Source: Lathyrus oleraceus (Eukaryota > Streptophyta > Magnoliopsida > Fabales > Fabaceae). From it: DNA of 64,000 nt. The notes below the pieces were generated by a model, which saw nothing but the letters and a program-made list of their open reading frames with translations, ran no database searches and was not told where the DNA came from. This document shows, in pieces, positions 40,435-53,076 of the stretch. Location of the stretch: assembly GCF_024323335.1 (NCBI RefSeq), contig NC_066581.1, positions 437,969,281 to 438,033,280 of the forward strand, read 5' to 3'. Within the stretch, counting starts at the first letter, position 1, and every line of letters starts with the position of its first letter. The translations under genes and the position numbers were made by a program.

Positions 40435-41400
40435 TCGAACCCAGAATATCTAGTTTCCCTAAGCAAGTCAAGCCTAGTCTAGATTTCCTATTGCATGTTT
40501 GGGTGTTTATATTTTGCTTTATCTTGCTATCTTTTGTTCTCTTTTTCTATTATTATTATTACCTCATCTTCTACATGGCTTTTTGGTGCTAGCGGTTGGA
40601 TGAGTACCTTGATCAAAAACCTTGAGGGAAAGACTCTCTACCCGAGTCTAGAGTACAAACATAAGGTAGGATAATGGTTGAGTAGTGAGGGTCCCTGAGA
40701 TGTAGTTCTCGTAAGGGTTCACACGAGAACCTCACTTAGAGTTGATCCTTTAAAAATATTGTCGCCCGACATGTAGTTGTTGTAAGCTTCAATGTTTTTA
40801 TGAGGATCCTTGACTCTAAGAACCTTTATAGAACCTTTAACCCTTTAGACTTCTAAGACGATGGTTGTGTAGTATGGGTCCCCGAGATGTAGTTCTCGTA
40901 GGGGTCAGTATGAACCTCACTTAGAATAGATTCTCTTGAGGGAGTTGACGCCCGACATGTAGTTGCTACAAGCGACAAAAATTCTTGAGGATCCATAACT
41001 CTGAGAACCGCTGATAGAACCCGTTATCGATGGTCGTATAGTACGGGTCTATTTGATGTAGTTCTCATAAGGTTAGGTACAAAGACCTCACCCTGAATAG
41101 ATTCACTCGAAGGAGTTATCAACCAACATGTAGTTGCCGTAACTGACAAATATTCATATGAATCCCTGACTCAGGGGGTACCTTTTCTTAAACCCTAGTC
41201 CATACCTGGTGAGATCCCTGGTTTGAAAAGCAATCAAAGTGATCCTCTATTCGTACCTCGGACTTTTGAAGCCATGCTTGAGTATCGTTCATCCATGCAT
41301 TCATACATTTATGCATCATAAGCATAAACAATACCAAAATAAAGCTCTTAGTATCTTTTGTTCATTGCAGGAATACACAAGAGCATTTGTCAGAGTAATC
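40435..41400 (+). other. Ogre-3 leader with three related repeats
   Basis: Non-coding. Three imperfect copies start around 40689, 40876 and 41045 (spacing about 187 and 169). Each has GGGTC...GATGTAGTTCTC, CCTCAC, then ACATGTAGTTG and a GACTC-containing end. Confidence 0.75.
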
Positions 41401-42819
41401 ATGATGAAGCCTGAAAGGAGAAACACATGTCTATTCAAGTATAGAACGCCAAATGTTGACAGCCAGAAGGAACTGAGCTCCCAGTTGAGTATCTAAAGGA
41501 AGGATGATTTTAAGAAGGACCATGGCAGAATCTTGAACCTCCTAACTGAGAAGGTGGACCCATTTGCTATCATCATCCTGGCTCGTTTCTATGATCCTCC
41601 TCTAAGGTGTTTTACGTTCTCTAACTTCCAGTTAGCTTATACATTGGTGGAGATTGAGAGAATTTTGGGTTGAAGCTTGAAGAAGAAAAACCATTTCCCT
41701 AAGATTAATGAAGAAGTTACACCCAAGAAGATAACCTTAGCTCTGGGTATAGATATTCAAGCAGTGGTGAATAATTGGGATATTGTGGGAACCTTTAGAG
41801 GATTCATGGGATCATGCTCTTCCCAAACATAAACAATTTTTTGGATCAAATAGCTGTGGAAATATTTCTCTCAGGTAACCCAATACCTTTCCTATTAGCT
41901 GGCATCTATTATTCTTTACATGAGCATTATGAAAAGAAAGAAGGTACCTTACTGTATTGTGCTCCGCTCTTACATGCTTGGCTCATGTCACATATCAAAG
42001 AAGAAGGTCCTATCAAGTTTTAAAAGCTTAAATGGTTACAAAAATTGGGGTATATCACTGCTGGTAGCATTAGATGGTATTTCAAAGAGTGGGAAACTGA
42101 TGATATCATTGCTAGCTGTGGGGATTTCCCCAATGTTCCACTTTAGGGCACTAGGGGGTGTCTCAATTATAATCCTGTTATACCTCTAAGACAACATGGA
42201 TAACCCATGCATGGTCCCCCATAAAGCAAGGCTTTGGAACCATTCATCTTGCACGAATTGAGTGTGAATAACCTTGTTATGAGAAAGGACATAAAGGCTT
42301 ATACTGTGATTACAAGGAAAGGTAAGGAGTGGGGAAGAATAAACGCTCTTGTTAAGGAACCCTATACCCAATGCGTAAGGGAAAGAGCACAAAGGATTAA
42401 ACTCCCATATACCCTTTTGATCCTTCCATATTTTCTCTACTTCCTGAATAAGAGCCCATCCTACCCGAAGATGTTGAGAAGCTAATTGCCCATATCAAAG
42501 AGCTTGAAGTAGAGAATTCTCAATTGTGACTCCAACTCAATAAGGAGAAGCAAAAGAATAAATATTTGGAGGATGAGAACAAAGAGGTAAAATCCAAGTT
42601 TGAAAGATGCAAGAGAGCCATAAACGAGAAAGGGAAGAGAAAATGGGTTGGTGGTGCTCTCTTAGGAGCTAATTCCGAGCTTAGTGGTTACAATGACGAG
42701 TTGGATCGAGCTTGGTATGTCGCTCGAGATTTGGAAAAGACTCTATAGTTATCCAACTTGGCCAAGAAGAATTCACAAAGTGACTATGAAGCCCAACTCC
42801 TCGAGTTGAGGAAGACCAT
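41401..42819 (+). pseudogene. Ogre-3 ORF1 remnant
   Basis: Opens at ATG 41401 (MMKPERRNTCLFKYRTPN...). A TAA is at 41494-41496 and more stops and frameshifts follow. Recognisable parts are FYDPPLRCFTFSNFQLAYTL near 41590-41650, the conserved block with SGNPIPFLLAGIYYSLHEHY (41814-42023), and the C-terminal charged helical segment (42484-42810). The match stops abruptly inside the coiled-coil part (ELRKTI), where the minus-strand Ogre-4 LTR begins. Function unknown, as for other Ogre ORF1 proteins; clearly nonfunctional here. Confidence 0.8.
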
Positions 42820-42942
42820 TGTCGCTACGCGAAAAATATAGAGTCACCATCAGATTTTTATTTATTCCAAAGGAAAGGGAAAATTCGAGAAAACCCCCAA
42901 AAGAACGGTCACCGCAACCACAAACAAGTTCAGAAGTCGATT

Positions 42943-42990
42943 ATGCAAGAGGAAGGTATTAGCACTCCTCACATCCATCATACTCGATGG
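42943..42990 (-). other. Paired U5 hairpins, Ogre-4 copy
   Basis: Minus strand: CCATCG-AGTA-TGATGG (42990 down to 42975, one G-T pair), then directly ATGTGAGG pairing with CCTCTTGCAT (42974 to 42943) around the loop GTGCTAATACCTT. Confidence 0.6.
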
Positions 42991-45668
42991 GAACCATCTA
43001 AGATGTCTATGCTTGAATGGGTCTCTTTATCTTAATGTTTATTTGCTAATGGTTTACAGAGTGAAAATGGATTTTTTATTAGTGTGCTCGCCAAGGATTT
43101 GAACCCTCGTGCACACGTATCCCCATTCGTGCAATAAGGAATTCAGAGCCTCGTAGTTCATGGTACAAAATGTTTGTTTGTTTTGTTGATTTTATACCTT
43201 GAAAAAAGGTTTTCCAAGCGATGTCCTAAGGCTCAAACAAAAGGTTTGATGAGTTGACATTGATTTTAGGTAATGAAAAGATAGTGCTCTTGACTTAGGA
43301 TTGCACTAAAGACTATGGATAAAGGTGAATATTTCAAACTACCGAGCCAATCGTCTTGTGTTCAAAATACTCAGGATGAGGGTAGGAAACCTCCATTTTC
43401 ATCCTTTCTTTACCACTTAAGGCTCGTGGCATACAATCCTAATCATATTTTATTGTGTTTTAAATTTGATTTGAGAAAATGCCACTTGACGTTGGATTAA
43501 AGGTTTGTTTATTGTTTAGAAATGGTGACGATCCTAAATCCTAAGGTTGGGTAACAAGCAACAACAAGATAAAGGAAAACGAGTAAAAAGTACACCAACA
43601 TGGGGAGAGGGATACATGAAAAATACAAGGGATTTATACGAGAAATAAAGGGTCTCATTGTAAGGTAGCCCAAGAGAAAGCATGTATCCCTAAGGTAGTG
43701 CCATGAATGCTCTCTTGCAATGAAAGATTACAAGTCCATAATGCTCCAAGTTGCATAGGGCAATCACATTGGTCAAAGGTCCAAGCAAGGGTACAAACAA
43801 GTCCTCTAAGTTTCCAAGCTTAGGTCATACACAAGTTCCATATGGTCCATAATACTCCATGTCTAATGTTAAGGTCAAACATCAAGGCTATGGCCTAATA
43901 GTCCTCAAATTAAGTCTTTTCAGTCTTTTCCATTTTATCATATTTTTGTTCATTTTAGATTAGATAACAAAATAAAGCAATAATGATGAAGAATGGTAAT
44001 GACGCATGAGAGTTATAATACACAAAGTAAAGAAATAAATTGCAAGAATTTAAATGTTAGAAGTTAGCATTGCGTAATGTAAATGTTAGACGTTAGATGT
44101 TAGAAGTCAATTTGCAAAAAAAGACCGATTACTTGAGATAATCTATCCACAAATAAAAAAACTCAAAATATGGCGCATTAAGGGACAATTTATCAATGAT
44201 TCAAAGTATCGAAAATGATCCAATGATCATTTATCAACATGTTTGAATCAAAGAGGATTAAATCAACTGAAATGTCCATCTATAAATGATTTGAAATGTG
44301 GAAGATCTATCAATCAAGCCATCAAAATAAAAAAGAGATGAAGAGTTAGTGGTTAGATTAGAGGGTTAATATTGCAGGCAACAAAGAAAATTAAAATTAA
44401 ATTACAATGCAATTAATCCAATTATTAAAATAAAATGAAAATTAAATTGCAAAATGAAAAAGGAGTTAAAATGCAATTAACCTAATTATTCTATTAATAA
44501 AAATGAAAAACAATATTTCAAAATAAAAAATAGAAAATTAAAATTAGATTAAAATGTCATTATCCTAATTATTCTATTAATAAAAATGAAAAATAATATT
44601 TCAAAATAAAAATAGAAAATTAGGAAATAAATTTTTCTAACGAAAATGATAAAATCAAGAGTTAAAAATAAAATCAGAATTGTGAAGTAAAGAAAATTGA
44701 ATTAATAAAGGAAAATAGAATAAAACAATTAAAAACAAAAAAACAACAAAAATAAATTGAGATGAGGGGGTGTATTTGAATTTGGAGGTCCAAATAACAT
44801 CGGTTCAAGCCCATTAGGGCGCCCAACCTACAACATGTCAATCTGAGTGGAAAAACAAAGAAAGGACCTCAAATGATCAGATCCATTAGATCTGATTCAA
44901 TGGCCTAAATGCGCTGTAGTTGAAACTCGTCTCATCCATCATATTGGGTGACTTGACTAGGTATGCACTATGAATGGACTAGATCTGAATATCTACATGC
45001 ACCATACTCAATTGTACCACACCCTGTCCAATCTGCGAAGTCACTTCAAGCATCCAACCAAGGCAGGACAAATGGATAAGCCAATTTAAATTTAAATGGG
45101 AAAATGGAGGGATCTCGGTTTCTCTCATTCCCGATGGAGTCATCTTCCTTCTTGAACCTCAATTATCGAATCTGAGCATCTCATGGTTACACGATGCAAT
45201 AAGCACCTCATTATGTTCAACCTGAATAATTGATAGTCACTCCATGCTTAGAATTCATTAACACAACCTAAGTAGGGAGGAATTTGTTTCAAACCAAAAT
45301 AGACTAACCCTAAAAGAGAAATTAAATGACAATTACGCATCCATAGGGAACCAAAGCATAAGGGTATTAATCAGTGTACAAATTTGTGTCCAATAGTAAC
45401 CAGAGTCTTGTAAATGGAAGGAGTTTTTACCTTGACAGAGTTGGATCCAAACGTAGATTCCTACAAAGCTCCGATAAGCTTACTTTAACTTTAGCTCTTG
45501 AACCTCTTAGTCTTAGCAAAGTGTATGGATGTTATCTGGATCAGAAATAGTCGAGGATAACACGTGAGTGAGTGAGTTCAGATGCTCTATTTTGAGTTGC
45601 TTTGAGGTGCAATTTCTGCAGAAATTTGATGGCTTGAGAGCTTCCTTCTGAAGTGTGAGAGTGAGGCT

Positions 45669-45677
45669 CTATTTATA
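45669..45677 (-). promoter_or_regulatory. TATA box of Ogre-4 LTR
   Basis: On the minus strand CTCTATAAATAGAG, the same core as in Ogre-3. Transcription would run leftward, toward the Ogre-3 ORF1. Confidence 0.6.
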
Positions 45678-48600
45678 GAGTGGATGAGGATGGATGAGAG
45701 TGAATTGGTACGTGTCAATTTTGGATCCAAATCCGTGTGAAGCACATGAAGCATGTGACTCATTTTTGAGTGAATTAATGAGCTGGATAATGAAGTTTTG
45801 CATGCAAAATTCTTCTTGGATTTGTTTGGGGACCACAATATATGATTAGGAAATCATCAGCCCTTCTAGAAACTCATTTGTACACTTGTATTCGCAGATG
45901 TATATTTGTTGTATTTGTTGGTATTTTGTACACTTGCTTAAGCTGCGTATTATACTTTTGGCATTTGATTCCTTGGGCCTGCATTGCCAATTGATTTTCT
46001 ATCATACCCATGTTGTTTTCTGTGTAATTTGATACGTTTTATTTTGATGCCTTGCAACTTGGATTTCGAGCTGCTCATGTTTGTGATAATTGTTGAACTG
46101 GTGTTGCGCATGTCATTTAATTTGAACTGCATTATACATTGCAAGGCTTATTTGGTTGAGTGATGCAAAAAGTGGATTAATGGATTGCATTGTGGTTTGT
46201 ATGTTTCTCCACAGGTTGCATTGTGTTTATGTGGTTTTGGTGCAAGTAACAATCACATTGTTCTACAGTAGGCCTTTTGGATTGTGCATTGATGTTTCCT
46301 TGATGTTTCTGCAGGGTTACTTTGCAGCAGGTTTACATGGTTTGTGTTGCTCATGTTGCTGACTACTTGCTTTAGGTTATGATGTTACTTATGCAACTTG
46401 GATTTAATGGTTATAGTTGCAACATGGATGTACATCCTGCAGGTGTTATGCTTTGGCTCTGCAGTAGGGTTTGTGCCATGACTGCAGCCTATGTCTATAG
46501 CCATTGCAGGTACCAGACTTGCCCATGTTTGTGTTAAAAGTGCATGAATTATTGCACTATAATGTCTACATTGCATTGCTTTGTCCTTGCTCATGACATT
46601 GGCCCTTGTTGCAGGTTGTCTACCCATGTGTTGCAGGACTGATTTGGTTTAAGCAACATGGAATTATTGGCTTGGTTTTGCCTAACTTCCATTCTGATTT
46701 ATGATTGCATTATAGCTAAGTTTGTAAGGTTCAAAGCCTGCTTCAATTGGCCTATGTGTGTTATGAATTCTGACCTCACTCATGCTAAGTTTCTTGGCAT
46801 GGTTATGCGCACCTGAAGTGGATTATTGCACAAGGCTTGCTAAAATGAAAGACATCCTTTTTGAAATTTGAAGTGTCAATGACAAATGGCCAATCACCAA
46901 GTAGGGATTTTAGAGATTAGGAATATAATTTAGGACCTTGGGTTGTAAAATGGTTAAGTTGACTTTGGTGAAAGTTAACCAAAAAAAGTCAACTATTGAC
47001 CAAAGTCAACATTTGGTCAACATGTCATTTTTTCTTTCAATTTTTCATGTTATAGACATTCATATTGATTTGTAATGGAATTTGATATTTTGTATGGTAT
47101 TGGATTGGGATTTGAATGAATGACTTTGATGTTTGTGTTATCTTGTATGAACATGGTATTTGAAATGACATGAATATTGAATGTCTTGACTTGAAATGGA
47201 TGATGATGAACTATGGACATGAGTTGAACTAATCACATGAACATGGCTAGTGAATAAAGTTATAACTTAAATGAACCCACAATCATGAATAATGGGCATG
47301 ATCAACACTTGAAATGAACCACACTAGGCTTTAGCAAACTTGGATGGACAAATGATAAGCATGAACCAAAGATCCATACACCAAGCACCAAGCATTGAAA
47401 ATTCTATGCCATGGACTTGAATGAAATTGACCAGATGAAACCAAGCAAAGTATGAACCATGTACTTGAAGAGACAAGATGAAATGGCACTAGGTAAGACA
47501 TGAATTTGGGTTAGGCATGAGGATTGACCAGATGAAATAACACAACATGTACTTAGGCATAAACCTAGGGACATAAGCACCCGATGCACATGTGGGAGCA
47601 TGAAGTCTACGGGATCAAGAGCAAGAGGATCCACATGCATGAACTATACCTAAGAGGTTGGGTGAAACTTGGCCAAGCAAGAGAACTAAATCACAATGGA
47701 ATGAAAGATGAAATCAGGGTTATAGGCCCATACAAGGGCATGTGACATGATTAGGTTTTAGGGACGACATGATCAAGTGGGGATCCCCAAACTAGGGTTT
47801 TACTTCCTCAAGAAGCCACAATTGGCACACCAAGTATATGCACAATACCCAAGTGTCATACCCTCAAATTTGCCCTACCCATATCAATCTTATTAATCCT
47901 TAAACCCCTAAGCATATATCCCATACATATCATCTCATATGCATATGTACTTAATGACCACAATAATCCACAAGCCCAAGGCATGGATTCATCTGCAAAG
48001 CCCCAAGATCCTCTGATCATGTTGAGGTGTGAACAAGCCACCTTAACCCTAATCTCATCCTCAAGCATCCCCCAAAGCTTGGAGGATCACCCAAGACATC
48101 TCACTCACTATCTAAGTCCAATTTGGGTGGTGAGTCCCCTTTGAAGAAGTTTCAAGATTCATCTGGCCACCTAAAGACCAAACCCTAGCTCTTGACCCTC
48201 CTTTTAACTTGTACAAGTCATGATTCACCATGGATCTTGACCATGCCATTAAGGACCCTTCAAGTCCAATATTTGTTCATGCCTCATACCCTTTAAACAT
48301 CTCAATTTTATCCCTACATCTCAAACCCTAATTCATCTGACCATGGTTCTTGATGAAACTTGTGGCTCAAGAAACCCTAGCTTAGGGATCCCTTGATCAT
48401 TAACCTAGCCCATTATTGGCCATCCAATCACCCTACCGCTCATTCAACATCATTTCGTGTCCGCTTCAATCAAAATCAACCATTTAAACATCCGTTCAAT
48501 CCATGTTACAAGTGTTTGGTTCATACATGATTTTTCAACTTTCGATGACTTGATCCACCCACCAATTTGACCTAAAATCATTCCACAAAGGTCCAAACTT

Positions 48601-50719
48601 CATTTCCCATCATGATATGATCATATGAGTTCAATATATCCATCAGCGTGCCTTGGAAGGAAAGAAATCACAAAATCACAAAATTAGGTCATGTTGGTTG
48701 GTCACATTTTGGCAAGAATGGCCTATGGGAAGTTTCAAAGACCGTAAATTTCTAATTTTTCAAGATTTTTAAATTCCAATTAGAGCCAAATTTCCTAAAT
48801 AACTTCCTTTCCAACTTTATTTCAAGGTCTAAAACCTAATCCATTGAGGAAGGGGGTTCAATTTTGCTATTGGCCAAGTTGGTCCAACATGCCCACCATG
48901 CCCTAAAATCATGTCATGACCACTACTTTGACACATTGCCATTTCCAAACCATAAACCCTTTTGACCTAGTTCTTTTTTCATTCAATCAAGTTCAAATAA
49001 AGGAAAAATGGCCAAAAATTGAAATAAAATGCACAAGCCAATCTTATTTGGCCTTGGTTCGAAGTTGTTGACTTGCCATGATGCACAAGCCAGACGCACA
49101 TCAGTCTGATTTCACGACCACGCTGAAAAAGGCCCCAAACAAATTCTGAACATTTGAGCTAAACCTCCATTAACAGAGCATCGAGTTTTCAGTTATAGAG
49201 CTCCTCAACCCCAAACAACCACCCAGAAACATTCACCACACATCACTCAAGCTTCCCAAACACTTAACCACCCTTCCCCAAGCCTCATCTGACCGGAGCC
49301 ATACCGTCGAAAAACTCCCATGAGTAACTTTTGATCAGGTAGTTTTACTCACCCACATATCTAAAACAAGTTACCACTTGACTCGAAATTCATCTATGAT
49401 CATTAACCCTAACCTTATAACTTTGATGACTCCATTTCCATCATTTAATTTTTAGATTAGGGCAAGGTTGTTCATCTGGTTCGTGCATAAGAACTCCACA
49501 CTCAGAGCCAATCAATGGCTCATTAATATGAAGGTTAATTTTTTTTATTGGGGAAGATGATTCCATGGAAAAATCTGACCAAAAATACATGTTTTTAAGG
49601 TTTGATTTTTGGATAATTTGAGGTTTAAGACAACACTGAGGTTGTTACCTCGCGCGTCTAGATGTGATTGGTTGTTGGACGCGCGAACCATGTTTAAGTG
49701 TTATTTTGTTATTTTATTGTTTCGGTGTTGTTTCATATCACAACCGGGCTTGTGGCCTAATGGGTGGGGGGTTGATCCCCCCAGGACCCCAAGGTTAGGG
49801 GTTCAACCCCCAGCGTGTGCACCCTGACCAGTTTATTTTCTTTTACTTATGTTATTTTATTTATTTATTTTCCATTTTATTATCCTTTTGATTTTATTTT
49901 TTAACCCTTTCATTTTTATTATTTTCTAAATATATTGAACACAAATCCCCTTTACCTTTGCCTCTATAATTTAATGGTGACTTGTTTTGTTTCATTTTAA
50001 TTATTTTTGATGGACTTTTGAGGTCTTGAACTAAAGGACTAATGAAATCTACTTAAGTCATGATATGTTTGGATTAGGGTTGATTAAAACCTTCCATACT
50101 TCAAACCTACCATTGTATGATCATGTGTTCATCCATGATACTTTGAAGCATGGATAGGTTGCCCCTCTTTCAAATAACCTGGTCATTTGACTTGTGGATG
50201 AAGTCTTACCTTTTTAACTTGTGATTTCATCCAATATATTGTTGTTCCATTTGGTTTACACTAGCCTACTAACCCCTCTATATTCATTTGCTTATCATAT
50301 TAACTTATTGACCTAACCCTACTAACCTTATGTTATTGTTGCTATCTTTGTTATTATTCATTGCTATTTACTTTATGTCATTTACATTCAAGTACTCATC
50401 ATCATCATTAGCATTGTATAAAACTCCGTCATGCTTGTTCATTATATTGCCCTTGCTTCATTGTTATCACACTCATAAAATCAACAAAACATGATAAAAT
50501 TATAAGACCAAAAACAAGTCATGGCACTTAATCAACTTGGACTTAGAGGATCCTATTTAGGACCTTTGCTTTGAGCCTTTTCCATTACTTTCTTGTGGCA
50601 CTTTGTTTTAAACACTTGGGTTTCATCTGTACTTATATTCCAGTTGTAAGAATGGCATCATGGCACCACCCTAGTGGGACGTGTTTGTAAGACCATTATC
50701 CTATGTTTAGCATAGGTCA

Positions 50720-53076
50720 TGTAATACCCCGTATTTCCTAAAATACCCAAATTCCTATTAATTGATATCAATTGAGTTCCTATGTGCTCTAAAAGTTATC
50801 AATTGGGATAAATAAAGTAAATAGTGAGTTCAGTTTGACTTAATTAATATTAATTAGGACTGACCTTTTATTAATTGGGACATTTCGATAACACTAATAA
50901 TGGGTCAATAGCTCTGGTAGAACAAATATCACAAGTATAGTGCCACTTGAGATATTTGTTACTACCTGTAACCTTTTTCTAACCACATGTTACTTGTGGC
51001 AAATGGTGGCCACATGTTTATGTCTCTTACCACCTACCCACATGCCACTTCTTTCACTATGCATCAGACAAGTGAATAGAGAGAAAGAGGAAGCTCAAGA
51101 GAAGAAGAGGAAGCAAGTTAGTGAAGAAGAAGAAGAAAAGCTTGGAGAAATCAAGGGCTTGGAATCATCACCATCATCTTCATATCATCATCTCATCCTC
51201 AACAACTTCTCCTCTCCCATTTCTTGAGGTGGGTTCTAGTTAGAAACCCTATGATTTCTAGAGATTAGGGTTGTAGAATCATAGATGAATCATGAGAATC
51301 CATGCTATATGATGGATATTTTATCTTGATTTTGTTGATTTCCCATGAACATGTGCTTTGATATGTTCTTCATGATTGTTGTGACTAAATGATTGGTTGT
51401 GGTTATAAACTTTAAATCCATGATATATTTATGTATATGTATGTTGTATGATGGGTTTGGTTTGTAGAAGATGTGGATTTATCTGTTAGAAAAGAAACAA
51501 GTTATGCAGGTGGGAATAAGTGTTACATAAAGGATTTTTGAGAATAAGGCAAGGACCAATCAATTGGTCCTGGGTGTTTTCTCCAAGCCAATTGATTGAT
51601 CACACACTCAAAGCTGCAAAATGTGTAATTTTGCTGAGAACCATTCGATTGACACACTCCTCCAATCGATTGGGCCAAACTTTCTGTTTTGCAGAAAAGG
51701 AAATTTTAGTAGGACCAATCGATTGACATGGGATTACAATCGATTGCATAAACTTTCTGTTTTGGAAAATTGGAAATTTTTCGTGAGCCAATCGATTGAC
51801 ACTGAGGATCAATCTATTGATCCTTTGTAATCTTTGAAAAACAGCAATGTGAGAGGAACCAATCGATTGGGCTTTCCCAACCAATCGATTGGCTTATGCC
51901 AAAGACTTCAAAATCCATTTCTTAAAGGTTTCTAAGTGCATTCCTTCAACCATTAATCATTTGTGATGCTATGCTTGTATTGAATCCATGTTAATTGTGA
52001 AAATTACATAATGAATCTAGTGAGTTAACCTAGGATTGGTATTAGGCCATAAGTTAGGTTTATAACTTAGAAAACATTAGAAGACGATATTCATTCGTAC
52101 GCCGCTTATGTGGAGGTCGTGGATGAATGGTTGCCATAGTTGAGAATGAAACACTTTGTATGGAACATGCCATGTTGTTGCTTGTGTATTTTTGGTGAAT
52201 TAGGTCACCTTTAATTGATGAATCTTGTTATGATTTGTGGAACCGATCATGTATTCAGAATGTTTTTCCCTTGGTGGTGCACATCTCTATTTGATATGCT
52301 TAGATGAGTAAGCAATAGGATGTGAGATTGATGATTCGTGCCTCAATTGAGTTTGAGCCCCAACCACGGCGGACGTGGGGGAAAGGTGGACACCTAAGTG
52401 GGTTAGAGTCCCATACGGTGAAAGATACCCTAAGTGGGTTAGAGTCCCATATAGGTGACGGTCGCTTGAAATGAGTTTGGAACTCATAGAGGACCCGATA
52501 TCCACCGCGAAAGTCGAATCATACGAGCATGCATGAACTGGGCTTACCCTAGACGTAGGTCCGCCCGGGGATTGATGTGTCGTGGATCTGAATAATGATC
52601 TTGTTTTGAGTTGTGAGAACTCAGGTGCATGTTGCCATACATTGCGAGTTAGTTCCCCATCACTTAAGTCTTCTTTCCCTTGTCGACTTGAGTTGGATAT
52701 TGATTAGAAAACCCCGTAGAGCCGAGTGGACCCATAAGATAGGGAACCCACTAAGATTATTATCTCACCCCACGTTGTTGATTATTTTTTCAAGTGGTTC
52801 TGAGCAGGTGAAGGGTAAGGACAAGTTAGAGTGAAGACTTGCTTACCTGATGTTTGAATGGCTACTCCGCTGTGTAGATATTTTTGAGATCATTGTTTAA
52901 TGATCTAGCTCCTAGTTTTTATTTTTGGCACTTTTGTGTATGTTTTGTGCCATGTTATGTTTCTTTTGGGCTTGTAAATATGTACACTGTTGCCGCTAGG
53001 CACATTTGTATTTCAGTACCAGTATTACACTATGTGTAATATGTAGTCTAGACATATATTATATGTGGGTGTTACA
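50720..53076 (+). mobile_element. Solo LTR of an unrelated LTR retrotransposon
   Basis: Begins TGTAATACCCC and ends GGGTGTTACA (inverted ends with one mismatch). It is flanked by the perfect 5-bp duplication GGTCA at 50715-50719 and 53077-53081. There is no interior, PBS or polypurine tract, so it is a solo LTR formed by LTR-LTR recombination. The termini resemble those of chromovirus (Tekay/Del-type) LTRs, which is only a guess at the family. Orientation is assigned by the TGTAATACCC start and is uncertain. It contains a purine-rich stretch (51080-51140) and the palindrome array (51557-51892). Confidence 0.9.
51557..51892. repeat. Array of paired CAATCGATTG palindromes
   Basis: Ten copies, some degenerate, at 51557, 51589, 51642, 51663, 51716, 51737, 51789, 51810, 51860 and 51882. 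The last four pairs are spaced 21, 21, 21 and 22 bp, and those pairs repeat every 71-74 bp. Confidence 0.85.

Larger units (their letters stand above)
37477..42819 (+). mobile_element. Ogre-3, fragment of a diverged Ogre element
   Basis: The right part of an LTR (37477-40414) with a TATA box is followed by a PBS, a leader with internal repeats and a decayed ORF1 cut at 42819 by a minus-strand LTR. Its left LTR portion should lie beyond Ogre-2, outside the window. Gag and pol of this copy are not found in the window. Confidence 0.8.
42820..47853 (-). mobile_element. Ogre-4 LTR on the minus strand, right end unresolved
   Basis: The plus-strand start TGTCGCTACGCG is the reverse complement of an Ogre LTR end (...TAGCGACA). 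Read on the minus strand, U5 hairpins (42943-42990), an AT-rich part (44300-44760) and a TATA box (45669-45677) match the Ogre-3 LTR in order. No PBS follows the LTR end; it abuts the Ogre-3 ORF1, so this is probably a solo or 3' LTR. Sequence right of 45840 would be U3: it has TTGCAGG-like words (46200-46620) and GTCAAC repeats near 46960-47035. I found no TGTCATACCC-type LTR start before 47854, so the right boundary is open and the last kilobase may belong to something else. No PBS, no coding region and no convincing ORF. Confidence 0.65.

Noticed and set aside
46200..46620. Recurrent TTGCAGG words, first considered as a set of splice acceptors or a gene with small exons
   Set aside because: No open frame connects them; better explained as low-complexity U3 sequence upstream of the minus-strand Ogre-4 TATA box.
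49730..49830. tRNA-like look of GGGTTCAACCCCC near 49798
   Set aside because: The B-box-like word lacks an upstream A-box and cloverleaf stems; it sits in a C/G-rich palindromic patch of the LTR.
50940..51227. 95-residue ORF in the solo LTR with an EEAQEKKRKQVSEEEEE segment
   Set aside because: Produced by a GA-rich tract in a non-coding LTR; no domain and no conserved start.
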